From assembly GCF_000277815.2 (NCBI RefSeq), contig NC_018468.1, positions 62,001-126,000 of the forward strand: a stretch of DNA of 64,000 bases, written 5' to 3'. Position 1 is the stretch's first letter, and every line of letters starts with the position of its first letter. Shown here piece by piece: positions 24,126-32,971 of this stretch. The position numbers and the translations under genes are program-made. The stretch comes from Encephalitozoon hellem ATCC 50504 (taxonomy: Eukaryota; Microsporidia; Unikaryonidae). A model generated the notes under the pieces. The model worked only from the letters and a program-made list of their open reading frames with translations. It had not been told where the DNA came from and did no database searches.

Positions 24126-24377
24126 ATGGACTTCGGGAATCTCAAGAGTATACGGAGAGAAACCATTTACCTAATAGTGGGAGATGACATCATCCATTTT
24201 GATAAGGAAGACATACATAGAGAGAGAATCCACTTAGTAGACTACTTCAAAGTAGGAAAGTCCTGCGTGATAAGGGGAAAAGCAAGATATCTGTGCTCCT
24301 GTGGATATGAAATATGCTGGCACATAATGAAAGTCATAGATTCCATTGAGCAACAGAAAAACAATGAGAAATACTAA
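24126..24377 (+). CDS. Small SWIM-type zinc-finger protein, possibly SWS1/Shu2-like
   Basis: The 83-residue protein contains the pattern C57-x-C59-x4-C64-x-H66, which is the SWIM motif CxCxnCxH with a short spacer. It follows the strand CVIRGKARYL, as in other SWIM domains. Small SWIM proteins of the SWS1/Shu2 type promote RAD51-dependent recombination. The protein is shorter than SWS1, and apart from the motif I cannot confirm the assignment. The start follows TTCCCCA. It is convergent with the LisH-WD40 gene, 12 bases apart. Confidence 0.6.
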   Translation: MDFGNLKSIRRETIYLIVGDDIIHFDKEDIHRERIHLVDYFKVGKSCVIRGKARYLCSCGYEICWHIMKVIDSIEQQKNNEKY

Positions 24378-24389
24378 TACCAAGCAATA

Positions 24390-25634
24390 TCAGAAATACC
24401 TAAGATTTATCAACTTTGGCGATCTTCCAGATATACAGATACATAAATATGCTCCGCTTTCAGAGAATAAAAGCTTCGAGATGCTTCCATCCACCTTGTA
24501 TCTGTAAACTTCATTGCATCTACAATCACTTAACACCACTTGGCCATCAGAAGACCCACTTGCAACCACACGTGATGAGCAATCGATGGCCATAACCTTA
24601 TCTTCGTGTTTCAGCTCATAGACAGGAACGACCTTCTCCATGTCCCAGATCTTTACAAGCATGTCAGATCCACACGTTGCAGCCTTCCCATCTATCCATT
24701 TATGGCAATTGACGCCACCGTCGTGGGCACCTATTCTATTTCCATTCATAGAAGCAACATTCCACAGACCAAGGGTGCCATCATGTGAGGATGTTGAGAG
24801 AATCTGCCCGCTGTGCCCCATACTACTTATATTGCCCTCGTGTGCACCTAGCTTTGTCACTTCAAGCTCGCTGCCATTTACAAACGAAACAGAAAAGTCG
24901 CTCAGGCTGCATCCAACCTCGTTTTCTCCCATCCATACAGCGTCCTCTACTCCACACTCGGAAACACTTATTTCAGTGACTCCGTTATTCATCATAACTA
25001 TACGCCCGTCCCTTCCAGAAGAAAGAATCCCCCTTCCACGCTGTCTTACTCTCGTAACAGCCTTACCATGGCACGCATAGCTTCTTGTCCTCCCACTCGA
25101 GACATTGACTGTGATCACTTCTCCACACTCATTCCCGGCAACTAAATTATCATCACTCCAGGATAGCGCCGTTAGCTTCTTCATCTCTCTTTTCCAGAGC
25201 AGGCCCTCGCTCCCAAGCCCAAGAACCTCTCCAGACTCAGTGTAGATGCTCAACCATTCTTTATTCCAGCAAGAAAGCAACTCGCTTCCTACATTCTCCA
25301 GGCAAACCTCAACGGCATTGATAGTCATCGTTTCTTCTTTCTTCAGTGCACGGGGCATGCTGCCATCTACTGCCTCCTTCTTCTTAAACTTGCACACATG
25401 CTCCTCAGACAGACAGAACTTTGCATCACACTTAATGATCTCGCTTCCATGAAGGTGCTTGGTACCATACATGTACTGCAGTCCTTTCCCCACAAGAGAT
25501 ATTAAACTATGGGCAAGGGGCTTGTCACTAGGAGTAGCCTCGTTCTTGAACGTAAAGAGCGTGTATATGTATCCCTCGTCCTCAAGATACTTGTAAACTA
25601 GCTGGTTTATCTCGTCCCTCGACATTTCGATCAT
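24390..25634 (-). CDS. LisH and WD40 repeat protein, TBL1/Sif2-like
   Basis: The 414-residue protein starts with a LisH motif (EINQLVYKYLEDEGYIYTLF), as in TBL1/TBLR1 and yeast Sif2, and has a WD40 propeller over residues about 125-414, with clear repeats (LSTSSHDGTLGLWN, AATCGSDMLVKIWDM, VASGSSDGQVVLSD). TBL1 and Sif2 are subunits of the NCoR/SMRT and SET3 deacetylase complexes, and a SANT-domain protein that could be its partner is at 39430-40869. The frame is open to 25859 but homology begins at the ATG at 25634 (25625 is also possible). Other LisH-WD40 families remain an alternative. Confidence 0.72.
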   Translation of the reverse strand: MIEMSRDEINQLVYKYLEDEGYIYTLFTFKNEATPSDKPLAHSLISLVGKGLQYMYGTKHLHGSEIIKCDAKFCLSEEHVCKFKKKEAVDGSMPRALKKEETMTINAVEVCLENVGSELLSCWNKEWLSIYTESGEVLGLGSEGLLWKREMKKLTALSWSDDNLVAGNECGEVITVNVSSGRTRSYACHGKAVTRVRQRGRGILSSGRDGRIVMMNNGVTEISVSECGVEDAVWMGENEVGCSLSDFSVSFVNGSELEVTKLGAHEGNISSMGHSGQILSTSSHDGTLGLWNVASMNGNRIGAHDGGVNCHKWIDGKAATCGSDMLVKIWDMEKVVPVYELKHEDKVMAIDCSSRVVASGSSDGQVVLSDCRCNEVYRYKVDGSISKLLFSESGAYLCICISGRSPKLINLRYF

Positions 25635-25713
25635 TGTATTTAAACTTCTATGGGCTTGGTAGTAAGTGTTATCATTTAAGCGTTGTAATGTCCCCAAATG
25701 ATCACCCCAGGGA

Positions 25714-28700
25714 ATGTTAATGGGCAAGTTGGAAGAATTTCCATCGCTCAAGAGTCCATCAGGAAATGAAGCGAATCCCTTCAGACGCAGGAAAAGGAAG
25801 CTCATCCTATACTCGTTGTACCTGTTTTCCATAATTGTGATGTGCAGGCTTGCAAACACCTTCTATTGGCTATACACCTTGGATCTTAACAAGCTGTGTC
25901 TCAACAAAGTGGTGTACGACACAAAGACGTGGAAGAAGATAGAGGTTGGAATTTCTCTTGAGAACTCGGAGTCGCCCATCCATGTAAAGTTCACAGACGT
26001 GACTGCGAATCTGTTCAGTATGTCGACGGATGGCATTGAAAGCCCCCTGCTGTCCCTAAGGATCCCAGGGGCAAACATCGCAAAGCATAAGAACATCTTG
26101 TTTAATGGAGACATATATGTCGAGAATTTCAATAGGAGGAACATGCTTGAATCAAGGTTTTCTGTCAATTTTGTGATTAAGATAGATGCAAAGATGTATC
26201 CCCGCCTGTGCTTCATAAGGTTCCCCTTCCACAGCTCACAGACACTTTCCCTAGGAAGTTCAATCTCTCGTCCAGGAAAGGAAGTTGTGTTTAAGCATGT
26301 ATGTGCTGGAATGAAGGACGGATATCTTCTACTGGAGGGAGAGGTTGACAGCAGCAAGTTTAATGTTCCAAAGTTTGTTGTGATCCGAAGCCGCGAGATT
26401 GTGGTCAACTTCGGAGGAGGAGAGGGGCCTAGGACCCTAACGATCGGCCCGATTGAGGTTGACGGAACCATGTTTATGGAGCCTTTGATCGTAAAGATCA
26501 GCATATCGGAAGAGTGGGGAGACGAGCTCAGGAGAAGCCTTGTTCGGGTGCTTAGAGGAGACGAGGTGTGTGTCAAGGTGGATGACTTTTACTTCAAAAA
26601 TCATGACGATGGGACTCCTGAGGAGCGCATCAGGCTTGGGATTGGAATTGGGTTCAATGCAAAAAACTCGAAGGACTACGACATAACGTTCATGAAGAAA
26701 AACGTCAAAAGCACACCTTTGAGTGCACCTGTGATAATTCTAAGGAACGTGGTGGGAAGGGAGAATCCTGGGCTCAATATCTACATCAACAAAGATGCGC
26801 TTCCGTGCATTGAGTATTACAGCTTCTTGGCGATTCCCTCGAAGCCGGTCAGTGGGTCTGTACATCTCAACGGATGCTGCATTGGAGGGATTGAGGTTGA
26901 AGTGGGTAACACAGATAAGCATTTTGTGCTGCTGTGCACGTTCCTTGAATTCGATTCGCTGAAGATTCTGAAGGCTTTCAAAATGCGGCGGAAGAAAGAT
27001 CTACGGGTTGTCCTGAATTCGGATGTTGGGTTTGGAGTTCTTGTGAATAATGTCGGGGTGGCATGGGATCTTTCTGAGAATCTCTATCTTTTTTACAAGG
27101 ATGAAAGGTATGACTTTCTGTCCTCTGAAAAGAATAAAGACTCCATCAATGTCCGGCATGTGATTTCGAATGCCTCGGGGTCTCTCCGTGTTGATACGGC
27201 GGTTGTTTTTTCTCCGATTAGAAAAAACAGCGTTGGGTTTCTTCAGTTGAATCTCCATGGTTTCAGCCTTTCTCTTGCCAATGCAGGAATCAATGCTAGG
27301 ATTAATGTGAGTGACACCAATATTCTATACCAGAACACAAACGAACCCTTTTGTAGAAGGCTCTTTGGAAAGCTCACGGTGCATACAAGAGTCGAAGACA
27401 CATTGGACTGCATACTTAGAAGCATTGAGTATGTTGGAGATGATCCTGTGGAAGATGATGAACAGCAAGGCCTTCAGCTTGGAAAGATCTGCCTCAGGTA
27501 CGATGACGGAAAGCCTAATGAGCTGGGAAAACACTTCTTCTCTATAACCATTCCGGAAGACAGTAGATCTCGAGACATGGGGGCCTCTATTCAGAACATC
27601 GTCAGAGTTGTAGGAGGGATAAGGTTCAGCCTGGTAGCGGACACGCGGGACATGAGCTTTGGGCCAGTCCATCCAGTTGTGGTTGAGATTGGAAACTCTA
27701 AGCTTCGTTATTTGAAAAGAGGGAAGGAGGCGTGTCTTGACGTCATAGGCGGGATAGATGTCTCTGTATCTTTTTCCCATCCTTATGATCTTGTTGCGTT
27801 ATGGATGTGCGATGTGGATGTTGTTTGCGACGAAAAGGACTATATGGCAAGAACGATCAAGAGCATAGTTGCCAAGGCCATGAGGAAAAGAGATGGAAGG
27901 GCTGTTGAAAAACATGTCTGTAACAAAGACTTGGTGTTTAAATCCAGACTAAAGAAGATGAAGAGCTGTTCACCGAGATTTGAGCATGTGTATGAAGGTG
28001 TTACCGAGATATCGATCCCCATAGAAATGTTCAACTCTGCAGGGATTGAGTTTGATATCCCAAGAGTTGGTGTTGCGGCTTTTGATGTGTGCAATGAGAA
28101 CTCTCACTACAGGGGGATTGCCTCCGTAGAAACTCTGCCTTGCTCCTATTACGAATTTGAAGGAAGTGAATACAGGTCTTTTGGGATACTGTATCGGTTC
28201 TCGGAGCTTTCCCTCGACAACGCTCTAGTGAGCATATGCCTTATCAATGGCAACAAGCTAAGCAGCCCCACTGTCATTGAGCACACCTTGTTCAGAAAGA
28301 TAATGGCAGACATAAGAAATGAGTTCACCAAGGTGAAAGGAAAGAGTACGCTAGCTGCCGAGATTAGCAGCACAAGCAACTGGAAAATCAGAAGCATAGG
28401 GAAAACGGTGACCTCAGATGAGGACACCTGGACGCTGAGGGTTTTTAGTGACAAGCTGAAGGATCTTGTGTTTTCGAAGGTTCCAAATCTGCTTTTGGAT
28501 TCCTTCTATGAAGTTCTTCCATCTGGGATGAGGTTTGTGGTAGATATAGATAAAGATGTTGTGGAGATCCTTATAGAATCCCATAAAAGAAATCCTTGGA
28601 GAGATGAAGAGGCGGGGAGTGAGAGCAAAGGCCCATTCTACGGGATACTTGACCTCAAGTTCTCTAGATTCTTGTTTTCTGAGACGGTAAAGTACAAGTT

Positions 28701-29412
28701 CCAGACTGTAGAGGACATACAGACAAATAAAAATAGAGCGATGCTGGAAAGGCCATACCGTGATCCCTTTACTGATACGGCTGAATACAAGGACTGGTGC
28801 ATCACCAGCAAGTTTGGATTTCAGGCAAATATCACTAACGACGGGGTTATATGCATTCCAAAGGTAAGGTTCAGCATGCCCATTGTGTTTTCTCTAGTAA
28901 GCATTTTCCCTCCCTACGTCCCGTTTGTCCCCGATATGAACGGGCTGGGGATGTATGTGGAATTCCCCCTCCCGTTTGACCTCAGGATTCCATCTCCCGA
29001 ATTGCCTGTAGAGGTTACATTTGTTTCGAAATCAAACGACAAGGAGCTTGGCAGGCTCGGATTTGGAACTATTGTGTCAAGTCCAAACATATTTTTCATA
29101 ACCATCAGCATTCCGCCAACCTCGTATGCGTTAAGCCTTGGAGAGACGCTGAAGCGCTATAAAAAGGGTAGGAAGAGAGACTACCCCACCATCCAACAGG
29201 ACGTATCAATATCCATCTTTGTCAATGGGGTCAAGGCCCACGAATGCCTCAATAGAATAGTGGTGGAAGCTCAGGAATTCAGCGGGCTTCTACACTCATT
29301 AGTCTTCTTGGAAAAGCGTCTCTTTAGCTTCACAGGCACAATAGCTAGAAAGATTCAAAGATCTCTTCGTGAAAGCAAGAAAAAGCAACCACGTGCATTA
29401 GGTAACCAATAA
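25714..29412 (+). CDS. Giant single-pass membrane protein, unknown
   Basis: At 1232 residues this is the longest gene in the window. A short basic cytosolic N-terminus (RRRKRK) precedes one transmembrane helix at residues about 30-50. The remaining ~1180 residues look beta-rich with no cysteine-rich or enzymatic motif. Repeated short segments such as GDIYVENFNRRNMLE and GSVHLNGCCIGGIEVEVGN hint at a chain of similar beta domains. The layout recalls fungal vacuolar membrane proteins with LEA-2-like domains (DUF3712, for example Tag1), but this is only a resemblance. A second ATG lies two codons downstream (25720); CCCC lies 12 bases before the first. Confidence 0.85.
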   Translation: MLMGKLEEFPSLKSPSGNEANPFRRRKRKLILYSLYLFSIIVMCRLANTFYWLYTLDLNKLCLNKVVYDTKTWKKIEVGISLENSESPIHVKFTDVTANLFSMSTDGIESPLLSLRIPGANIAKHKNILFNGDIYVENFNRRNMLESRFSVNFVIKIDAKMYPRLCFIRFPFHSSQTLSLGSSISRPGKEVVFKHVCAGMKDGYLLLEGEVDSSKFNVPKFVVIRSREIVVNFGGGEGPRTLTIGPIEVDGTMFMEPLIVKISISEEWGDELRRSLVRVLRGDEVCVKVDDFYFKNHDDGTPEERIRLGIGIGFNAKNSKDYDITFMKKNVKSTPLSAPVIILRNVVGRENPGLNIYINKDALPCIEYYSFLAIPSKPVSGSVHLNGCCIGGIEVEVGNTDKHFVLLCTFLEFDSLKILKAFKMRRKKDLRVVLNSDVGFGVLVNNVGVAWDLSENLYLFYKDERYDFLSSEKNKDSINVRHVISNASGSLRVDTAVVFSPIRKNSVGFLQLNLHGFSLSLANAGINARINVSDTNILYQNTNEPFCRRLFGKLTVHTRVEDTLDCILRSIEYVGDDPVEDDEQQGLQLGKICLRYDDGKPNELGKHFFSITIPEDSRSRDMGASIQNIVRVVGGIRFSLVADTRDMSFGPVHPVVVEIGNSKLRYLKRGKEACLDVIGGIDVSVSFSHPYDLVALWMCDVDVVCDEKDYMARTIKSIVAKAMRKRDGRAVEKHVCNKDLVFKSRLKKMKSCSPRFEHVYEGVTEISIPIEMFNSAGIEFDIPRVGVAAFDVCNENSHYRGIASVETLPCSYYEFEGSEYRSFGILYRFSELSLDNALVSICLINGNKLSSPTVIEHTLFRKIMADIRNEFTKVKGKSTLAAEISSTSNWKIRSIGKTVTSDEDTWTLRVFSDKLKDLVFSKVPNLLLDSFYEVLPSGMRFVVDIDKDVVEILIESHKRNPWRDEEAGSESKGPFYGILDLKFSRFLFSETVKYKFQTVEDIQTNKNRAMLERPYRDPFTDTAEYKDWCITSKFGFQANITNDGVICIPKVRFSMPIVFSLVSIFPPYVPFVPDMNGLGMYVEFPLPFDLRIPSPELPVEVTFVSKSNDKELGRLGFGTIVSSPNIFFITISIPPTSYALSLGETLKRYKKGRKRDYPTIQQDVSISIFVNGVKAHECLNRIVVEAQEFSGLLHSLVFLEKRLFSFTGTIARKIQRSLRESKKKQPRALGNQ

Positions 29413-29492
29413 ATATATATCTCAGTAGCTTTATTTTCTTTTTCCCCCCTGCCGAACTTCAAAACAAAGACGTGCCACCCCACCGCAGCAAG

Positions 29493-30080
29493 ATGAAATT
29501 AGGTGTGATATTCAATGTCCCGAACACAATAGGATATTTTAGGATTGGGCTCTTGGTTGCATCTGTATTCGCATCTGGGCCAAGCTTTGTTGCTCTATAT
29601 GGCTTGTCATCTCTTCTCGACTTCTTTGATGGGCATTTTGCAAGAATGCTCAACCAGTGTTCTCTCCTAGGATCAAGCCTCGATATGATAACAGACAGGG
29701 TTTCTACAGTTGTGATCTCGCTCAGAATCATCCAGAAGAGAAGTGAATACCTATATTTTCTATCTCTGTACATGGTATTCGACCTTATTTCTCATTTCAT
29801 ATACTTCCATATGTCTGCACTGCTAGGGAAGCACCACAAGGGGACGAAAAACAGAATTCTGAGAATCTACTATGACAAGCGTGTCCTCGGCCCCATATGC
29901 CTACTAAGCGAGGTGTTCTTCATGTACGCATACTATTTTGGCGGCAAGGGCGCACTTCTTTACACCCTTGGAGGCATCACAACACTCAAGGCGCTATTCC
30001 ATCTTGCTCAGCTCTCTGAGGCAATCTCAAGCATGAGCGATATCATTGTATTGAAAAATAACATCCAAGGAGTTGATTAA
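29493..30080 (+). CDS. Phosphatidylinositol synthase (CDP-alcohol phosphatidyltransferase)
   Basis: The 195-residue protein has several membrane helices and the full CDP-alcohol phosphotransferase signature D-x2-D-G-x2-A-R-x8-G-x3-D-x3-D, seen here as DFFDGHFARMLNQCSLLGSS followed by LDMITD. The N-terminal NVPNTIGYFRI stretch is typical of phosphatidylinositol synthase, which joins CDP-diacylglycerol and inositol in the ER. The frame begins with GTG at 29472, so the ATG at 29493 is used. It is slightly shorter than yeast Pis1. Confidence 0.92.
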   Translation: MKLGVIFNVPNTIGYFRIGLLVASVFASGPSFVALYGLSSLLDFFDGHFARMLNQCSLLGSSLDMITDRVSTVVISLRIIQKRSEYLYFLSLYMVFDLISHFIYFHMSALLGKHHKGTKNRILRIYYDKRVLGPICLLSEVFFMYAYYFGGKGALLYTLGGITTLKALFHLAQLSEAISSMSDIIVLKNNIQGVD

Positions 30081-30132
30081 ATCTCTTAGCAATGCACATG
30101 CAGAGTGAGAAAATATTTTATTGAAGCTGATC

Positions 30133-30708
30133 CTAGTCTTCGGCCTCCATCTCCAATGCTATTTCCCTGGCCTGCGGATCTGTGCTTCTAAGCTTCTCAT
30201 CTTCCTCCCGAGCAATTTTGATGACTTTCTTGGCATACTCCTCGGGATTGTCCCTATGCATCACAGAAGCATCAACATTCGCCGGAGAAGATGTGTTTGG
30301 TGCATTGAGGATCACGATGATCGACAGAAGAATCGTTCTGATGTTCTGGACAGGTGCCCATTTATCTTTGGAGTCTCCATATCCTGTTGGGTCATGGGTA
30401 TCCTCCTCAAGAATGGATATGCACATTTTTCCATCTTCATAGATATTTGGATGGAACATCTTCGAAACAAACTTGAGGGTAGGCGGCTGGAGAGGATAGC
30501 AATCCGGAAACTCCATCACCGCCTTCAAAATCCTTCCTGCATATAAAGAGTCTCCGCCGAGAGTAAAGTAGATATCCCAGACCTTATAGTTTCTGTTTTC
30601 CTTCGGACCCCTAGGACATGCTCTAAAGAGCTTTCTTTCGTCGCCTGTAGAGTCCTTCAGCATATCCTCCTCCTTCGATAGTCGCCTACGGGCACCAGGT
30701 GATAACAT
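30133..30708 (-). CDS. UBC7: Ubiquitin-conjugating enzyme UBC7/UBE2G-like
   Basis: The 191-residue E2 has HPN at residues 86-88, catalytic Cys96 in GKMCISIL, and directly after it an acidic insert of about 13 residues (EEDTHDPTGYGDSKDK) that is the hallmark of the UBC7/UBE2G and CDC34 group. Without the long CDC34 tail, UBC7/UBE2G is the better name. UBC7 is the E2 that works with HRD1 in ER-associated degradation. The start is preceded by GACCCCCACAA. The C-terminus is acidic. Confidence 0.85.
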   Translation of the reverse strand: MLSPGARRRLSKEEDMLKDSTGDERKLFRACPRGPKENRNYKVWDIYFTLGGDSLYAGRILKAVMEFPDCYPLQPPTLKFVSKMFHPNIYEDGKMCISILEEDTHDPTGYGDSKDKWAPVQNIRTILLSIIVILNAPNTSSPANVDASVMHRDNPEEYAKKVIKIAREEDEKLRSTDPQAREIALEMEAED

Positions 30709-30771
30709 TTGTGGGGGTCGTGTATTTCTTTTTATATCATGGAACCCTATCCATGGCTCTTCAGGGTTATG

Positions 30772-31557
30772 TCACCTGGTCATGAGATACAGGGCTTGTG
30801 CACTAACCAGCCTGTAGAATGGATGCCCCGAACCAAAGTCGCAGAAGAACGAAAGGCACATGCAAGCCCACTCCACAGGGAGAAACGATAGCGAGTACAC
30901 CACAAAGCTCATCCAATATGATTTTCCTATTGGAATCAGTGATGAGCAGCATATGACTGCTTTGGCAAGGCATGACAGCCTTCCCATGAGCAGTGGCGTC
31001 CAAAGATCTATCTTGAACTCGGGAACCACTATGCTTCTACACCCCACAACCTCTCTGTACTCATTGGCTCTATCGGTAAATGAGGCCTCCCTCAGAAGCC
31101 AAGCTATCTTCTTATATGCCTGTCCATAATTGTCGCTTTCTATCGGAGGAGACATCAGACGATGTATGAAAAGGAAGTAGAGGGCCGCAAGGCATATCGA
31201 CACTACATTGTTTCTTAAGGAATATAGCGACAGGAGCATCCCCATGGATTCCATCATCCCTGCTATTACAAGGTTTTCTTTGCGGAATCGGCCCATACAA
31301 AGATTGCTTACAGATACATATATTGCAGCTATTGTGAATCCATAACACAGGAAGTACAATCCTGGAAACAATAGAGAAAGAATAAACAGCAGATTTGATA
31401 TGTACATTCTTCTCTTCGTTCCGGGGATAAGAAATGCAAACAAGGAGGAAGGAATGGATAGAACGAACAGATATGGGCCTGGGAAATGGCTTGCCACCAG
31501 AAGAAGAGGTACGGAATAAAGCACAGCCTGCCTCCTCAAGCATCCAGGACTTTCCAT
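30772..31557 (-). CDS. Multi-pass membrane protein, unknown
   Basis: The protein (261 residues from the ATG at 31557, or 276 from the ATG at 31602) has about seven hydrophobic segments and basic loops and no motif I recognise. The frame is open to 31659, but that first codon is GTG and overlaps the EB1 stop. Neither ATG has a CCC element; I give the shorter form because the first transmembrane segment follows it directly. A microsporidia-specific transporter or membrane protein is likely. Confidence 0.65.
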   Translation of the reverse strand: MESPGCLRRQAVLYSVPLLLVASHFPGPYLFVLSIPSSLFAFLIPGTKRRMYISNLLFILSLLFPGLYFLCYGFTIAAIYVSVSNLCMGRFRKENLVIAGMMESMGMLLSLYSLRNNVVSICLAALYFLFIHRLMSPPIESDNYGQAYKKIAWLLREASFTDRANEYREVVGCRSIVVPEFKIDLWTPLLMGRLSCLAKAVICCSSLIPIGKSYWMSFVVYSLSFLPVEWACMCLSFFCDFGSGHPFYRLVSAQALYLMTR

Positions 31558-31655
31558 TGAATGTTTGTTTACCTTACCATCTGAAAAACACAAAAATATC
31601 ATCTGGAGTTTAATGAGATCTACAGCGGCAAGAGTGCTCTGTGATTCCTTATATA

Positions 31656-32372
31656 TCACTCGTTGCTTTCTTCATAGAGAATTCCAAGCACATCGTTCTT
31701 GAGACTTTCGTCGATCCCCTTCTCCTCTAGAAAGTACTTTTCAACGGTAAACAGCTTCTTGAAGTAAAAGTCTCTCTCCTTCTCAAAGGCCATCAGCAGG
31801 GACTTGACTTCTTCATCATCAAACCCTTTCAAGCCAGAGACAGGTGTTTTCTTTGTTGTGCTAGACTTTTCGGCCTCCAGCTGCTTGATCCTGCCCTCCA
31901 TTTCTGCAACCATGCTTTCTAGCTCTCTGATTCTATTATCCTTCACATCCATTTCCTCTCTAAAGCTCTTACATCCAGGGCAATGCGGGCTATTTGAGGA
32001 AGAAACCAAGGCTCTTGGGGCTTCGTCCTTGGGGCATTCTCTAGATTGCCTTCCACCCATGTTCTTGGAGTAATACCTTGCTAACCACTGGGCGACCTCT
32101 AGATTATCTTGCATTTTGCATTTAATCAGCTTGTCGACAGGAAAATAGAGCTTTATGTTTTTCGATGCAAAGAATCCTTGGCATGCCTTCATGTTCCTCA
32201 AGTATTCGTGCTCTCCGGCTGGATCCCTGACGAAGTTGGCCGGGAAATCGCTATGGATTAGAGACAGAATCTTGCATATCACCACTCCCTTCCCAAGCTC
32301 CTCAATTGCAGAGATCTCAATTCCCAATGATTTTATCCACTCAATCAGCTCTCTACGACTTTTTTGTGCCAT
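31656..32372 (-). CDS. Microtubule plus-end protein EB1/BIM1
   Basis: The 238-residue protein has an N-terminal calponin-homology domain (RRELIEWIKSLG, HEYLRNMKACQGFFASKNI, FPVDKLIKCKMQDNLEVAQW) and, after a linker and a coiled coil, the EB1-homology motif FEKERDFYFKKLFTVEKYF. EB1 tracks growing microtubule ends and recruits other plus-end proteins. The frame continues to a TTG at 32429, but GAAGCCCCGGTAGACATG supports the ATG at 32372. It is divergent from the NOT-box gene with 56 bases between starts. Confidence 0.92.
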   Translation of the reverse strand: MAQKSRRELIEWIKSLGIEISAIEELGKGVVICKILSLIHSDFPANFVRDPAGEHEYLRNMKACQGFFASKNIKLYFPVDKLIKCKMQDNLEVAQWLARYYSKNMGGRQSRECPKDEAPRALVSSSNSPHCPGCKSFREEMDVKDNRIRELESMVAEMEGRIKQLEAEKSSTTKKTPVSGLKGFDDEEVKSLLMAFEKERDFYFKKLFTVEKYFLEEKGIDESLKNDVLGILYEESNE

Positions 32373-32428
32373 GTCTACCGGGGCTTCTGTTTCTGCCCAA
32401 TTGATATGTACTTTCGATCCCTGACCCA

Positions 32429-32914
32429 ATGGTAAATATCCAGAAGAAGCTCGAGCAGATCCAGCAGGACCACCATGTAGTCCATGACATGAACAAGGAC
32501 AAACTGGGCGAAATACTCTCCATAGTCAAAGACAAAAAGTACCAGGATCCATCTACATACTACCCACAGTCCCTTCTCTCCAAAATGCTTCCAAACTGCT
32601 ATCCAAAAGCACCGAACGAAGGGATCTTCAAGGTCAACATAGAGGACATGAAGATGGACAACCTTCATGAGGAGACGCTCTTTTATATCTTCTATACATT
32701 TCCAAATGACAAGCTACAGGCAAAGGCCTATGACAACATTCTGAAAAGAAAGTATGTCTTCTGCAGAATGTACAAGTGTTTTGTCACATTCAACTCTCCA
32801 CTAATTGCTGACCATGTCAAGAGATCCATCACAATGTTTGATCCATTTAGCTGGTCAAAGGTGTCTATAGAAGTTGTTTTTGACGAAAGATTCATTCGGT
32901 CATTGGAGAGGTAA
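32429..32914 (+). CDS. NOT-box protein of the CCR4-NOT complex (NOT2/3/5)
   Basis: The 161-residue protein is little more than the NOT2/3/5 C-terminal domain. It has a short N-terminal helix, then YYPQSLLSKMLPNCYP, EETLFYIFYTFPNDKLQAKA and RKYVFCRMYKCFVTF. In other eukaryotes this module dimerises to build the CCR4-NOT deadenylase scaffold. NOT2 is more likely than NOT3/5 because the long N-terminal coiled coil of the latter is absent. The start follows TGACCCA. Confidence 0.85.
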   Translation: MVNIQKKLEQIQQDHHVVHDMNKDKLGEILSIVKDKKYQDPSTYYPQSLLSKMLPNCYPKAPNEGIFKVNIEDMKMDNLHEETLFYIFYTFPNDKLQAKAYDNILKRKYVFCRMYKCFVTFNSPLIADHVKRSITMFDPFSWSKVSIEVVFDERFIRSLER

Positions 32915-32971
32915 AAAGTGATGTACAATCCAAGCAAATAAATCCATTGCTCCATTTATTGTATTAGCTCT

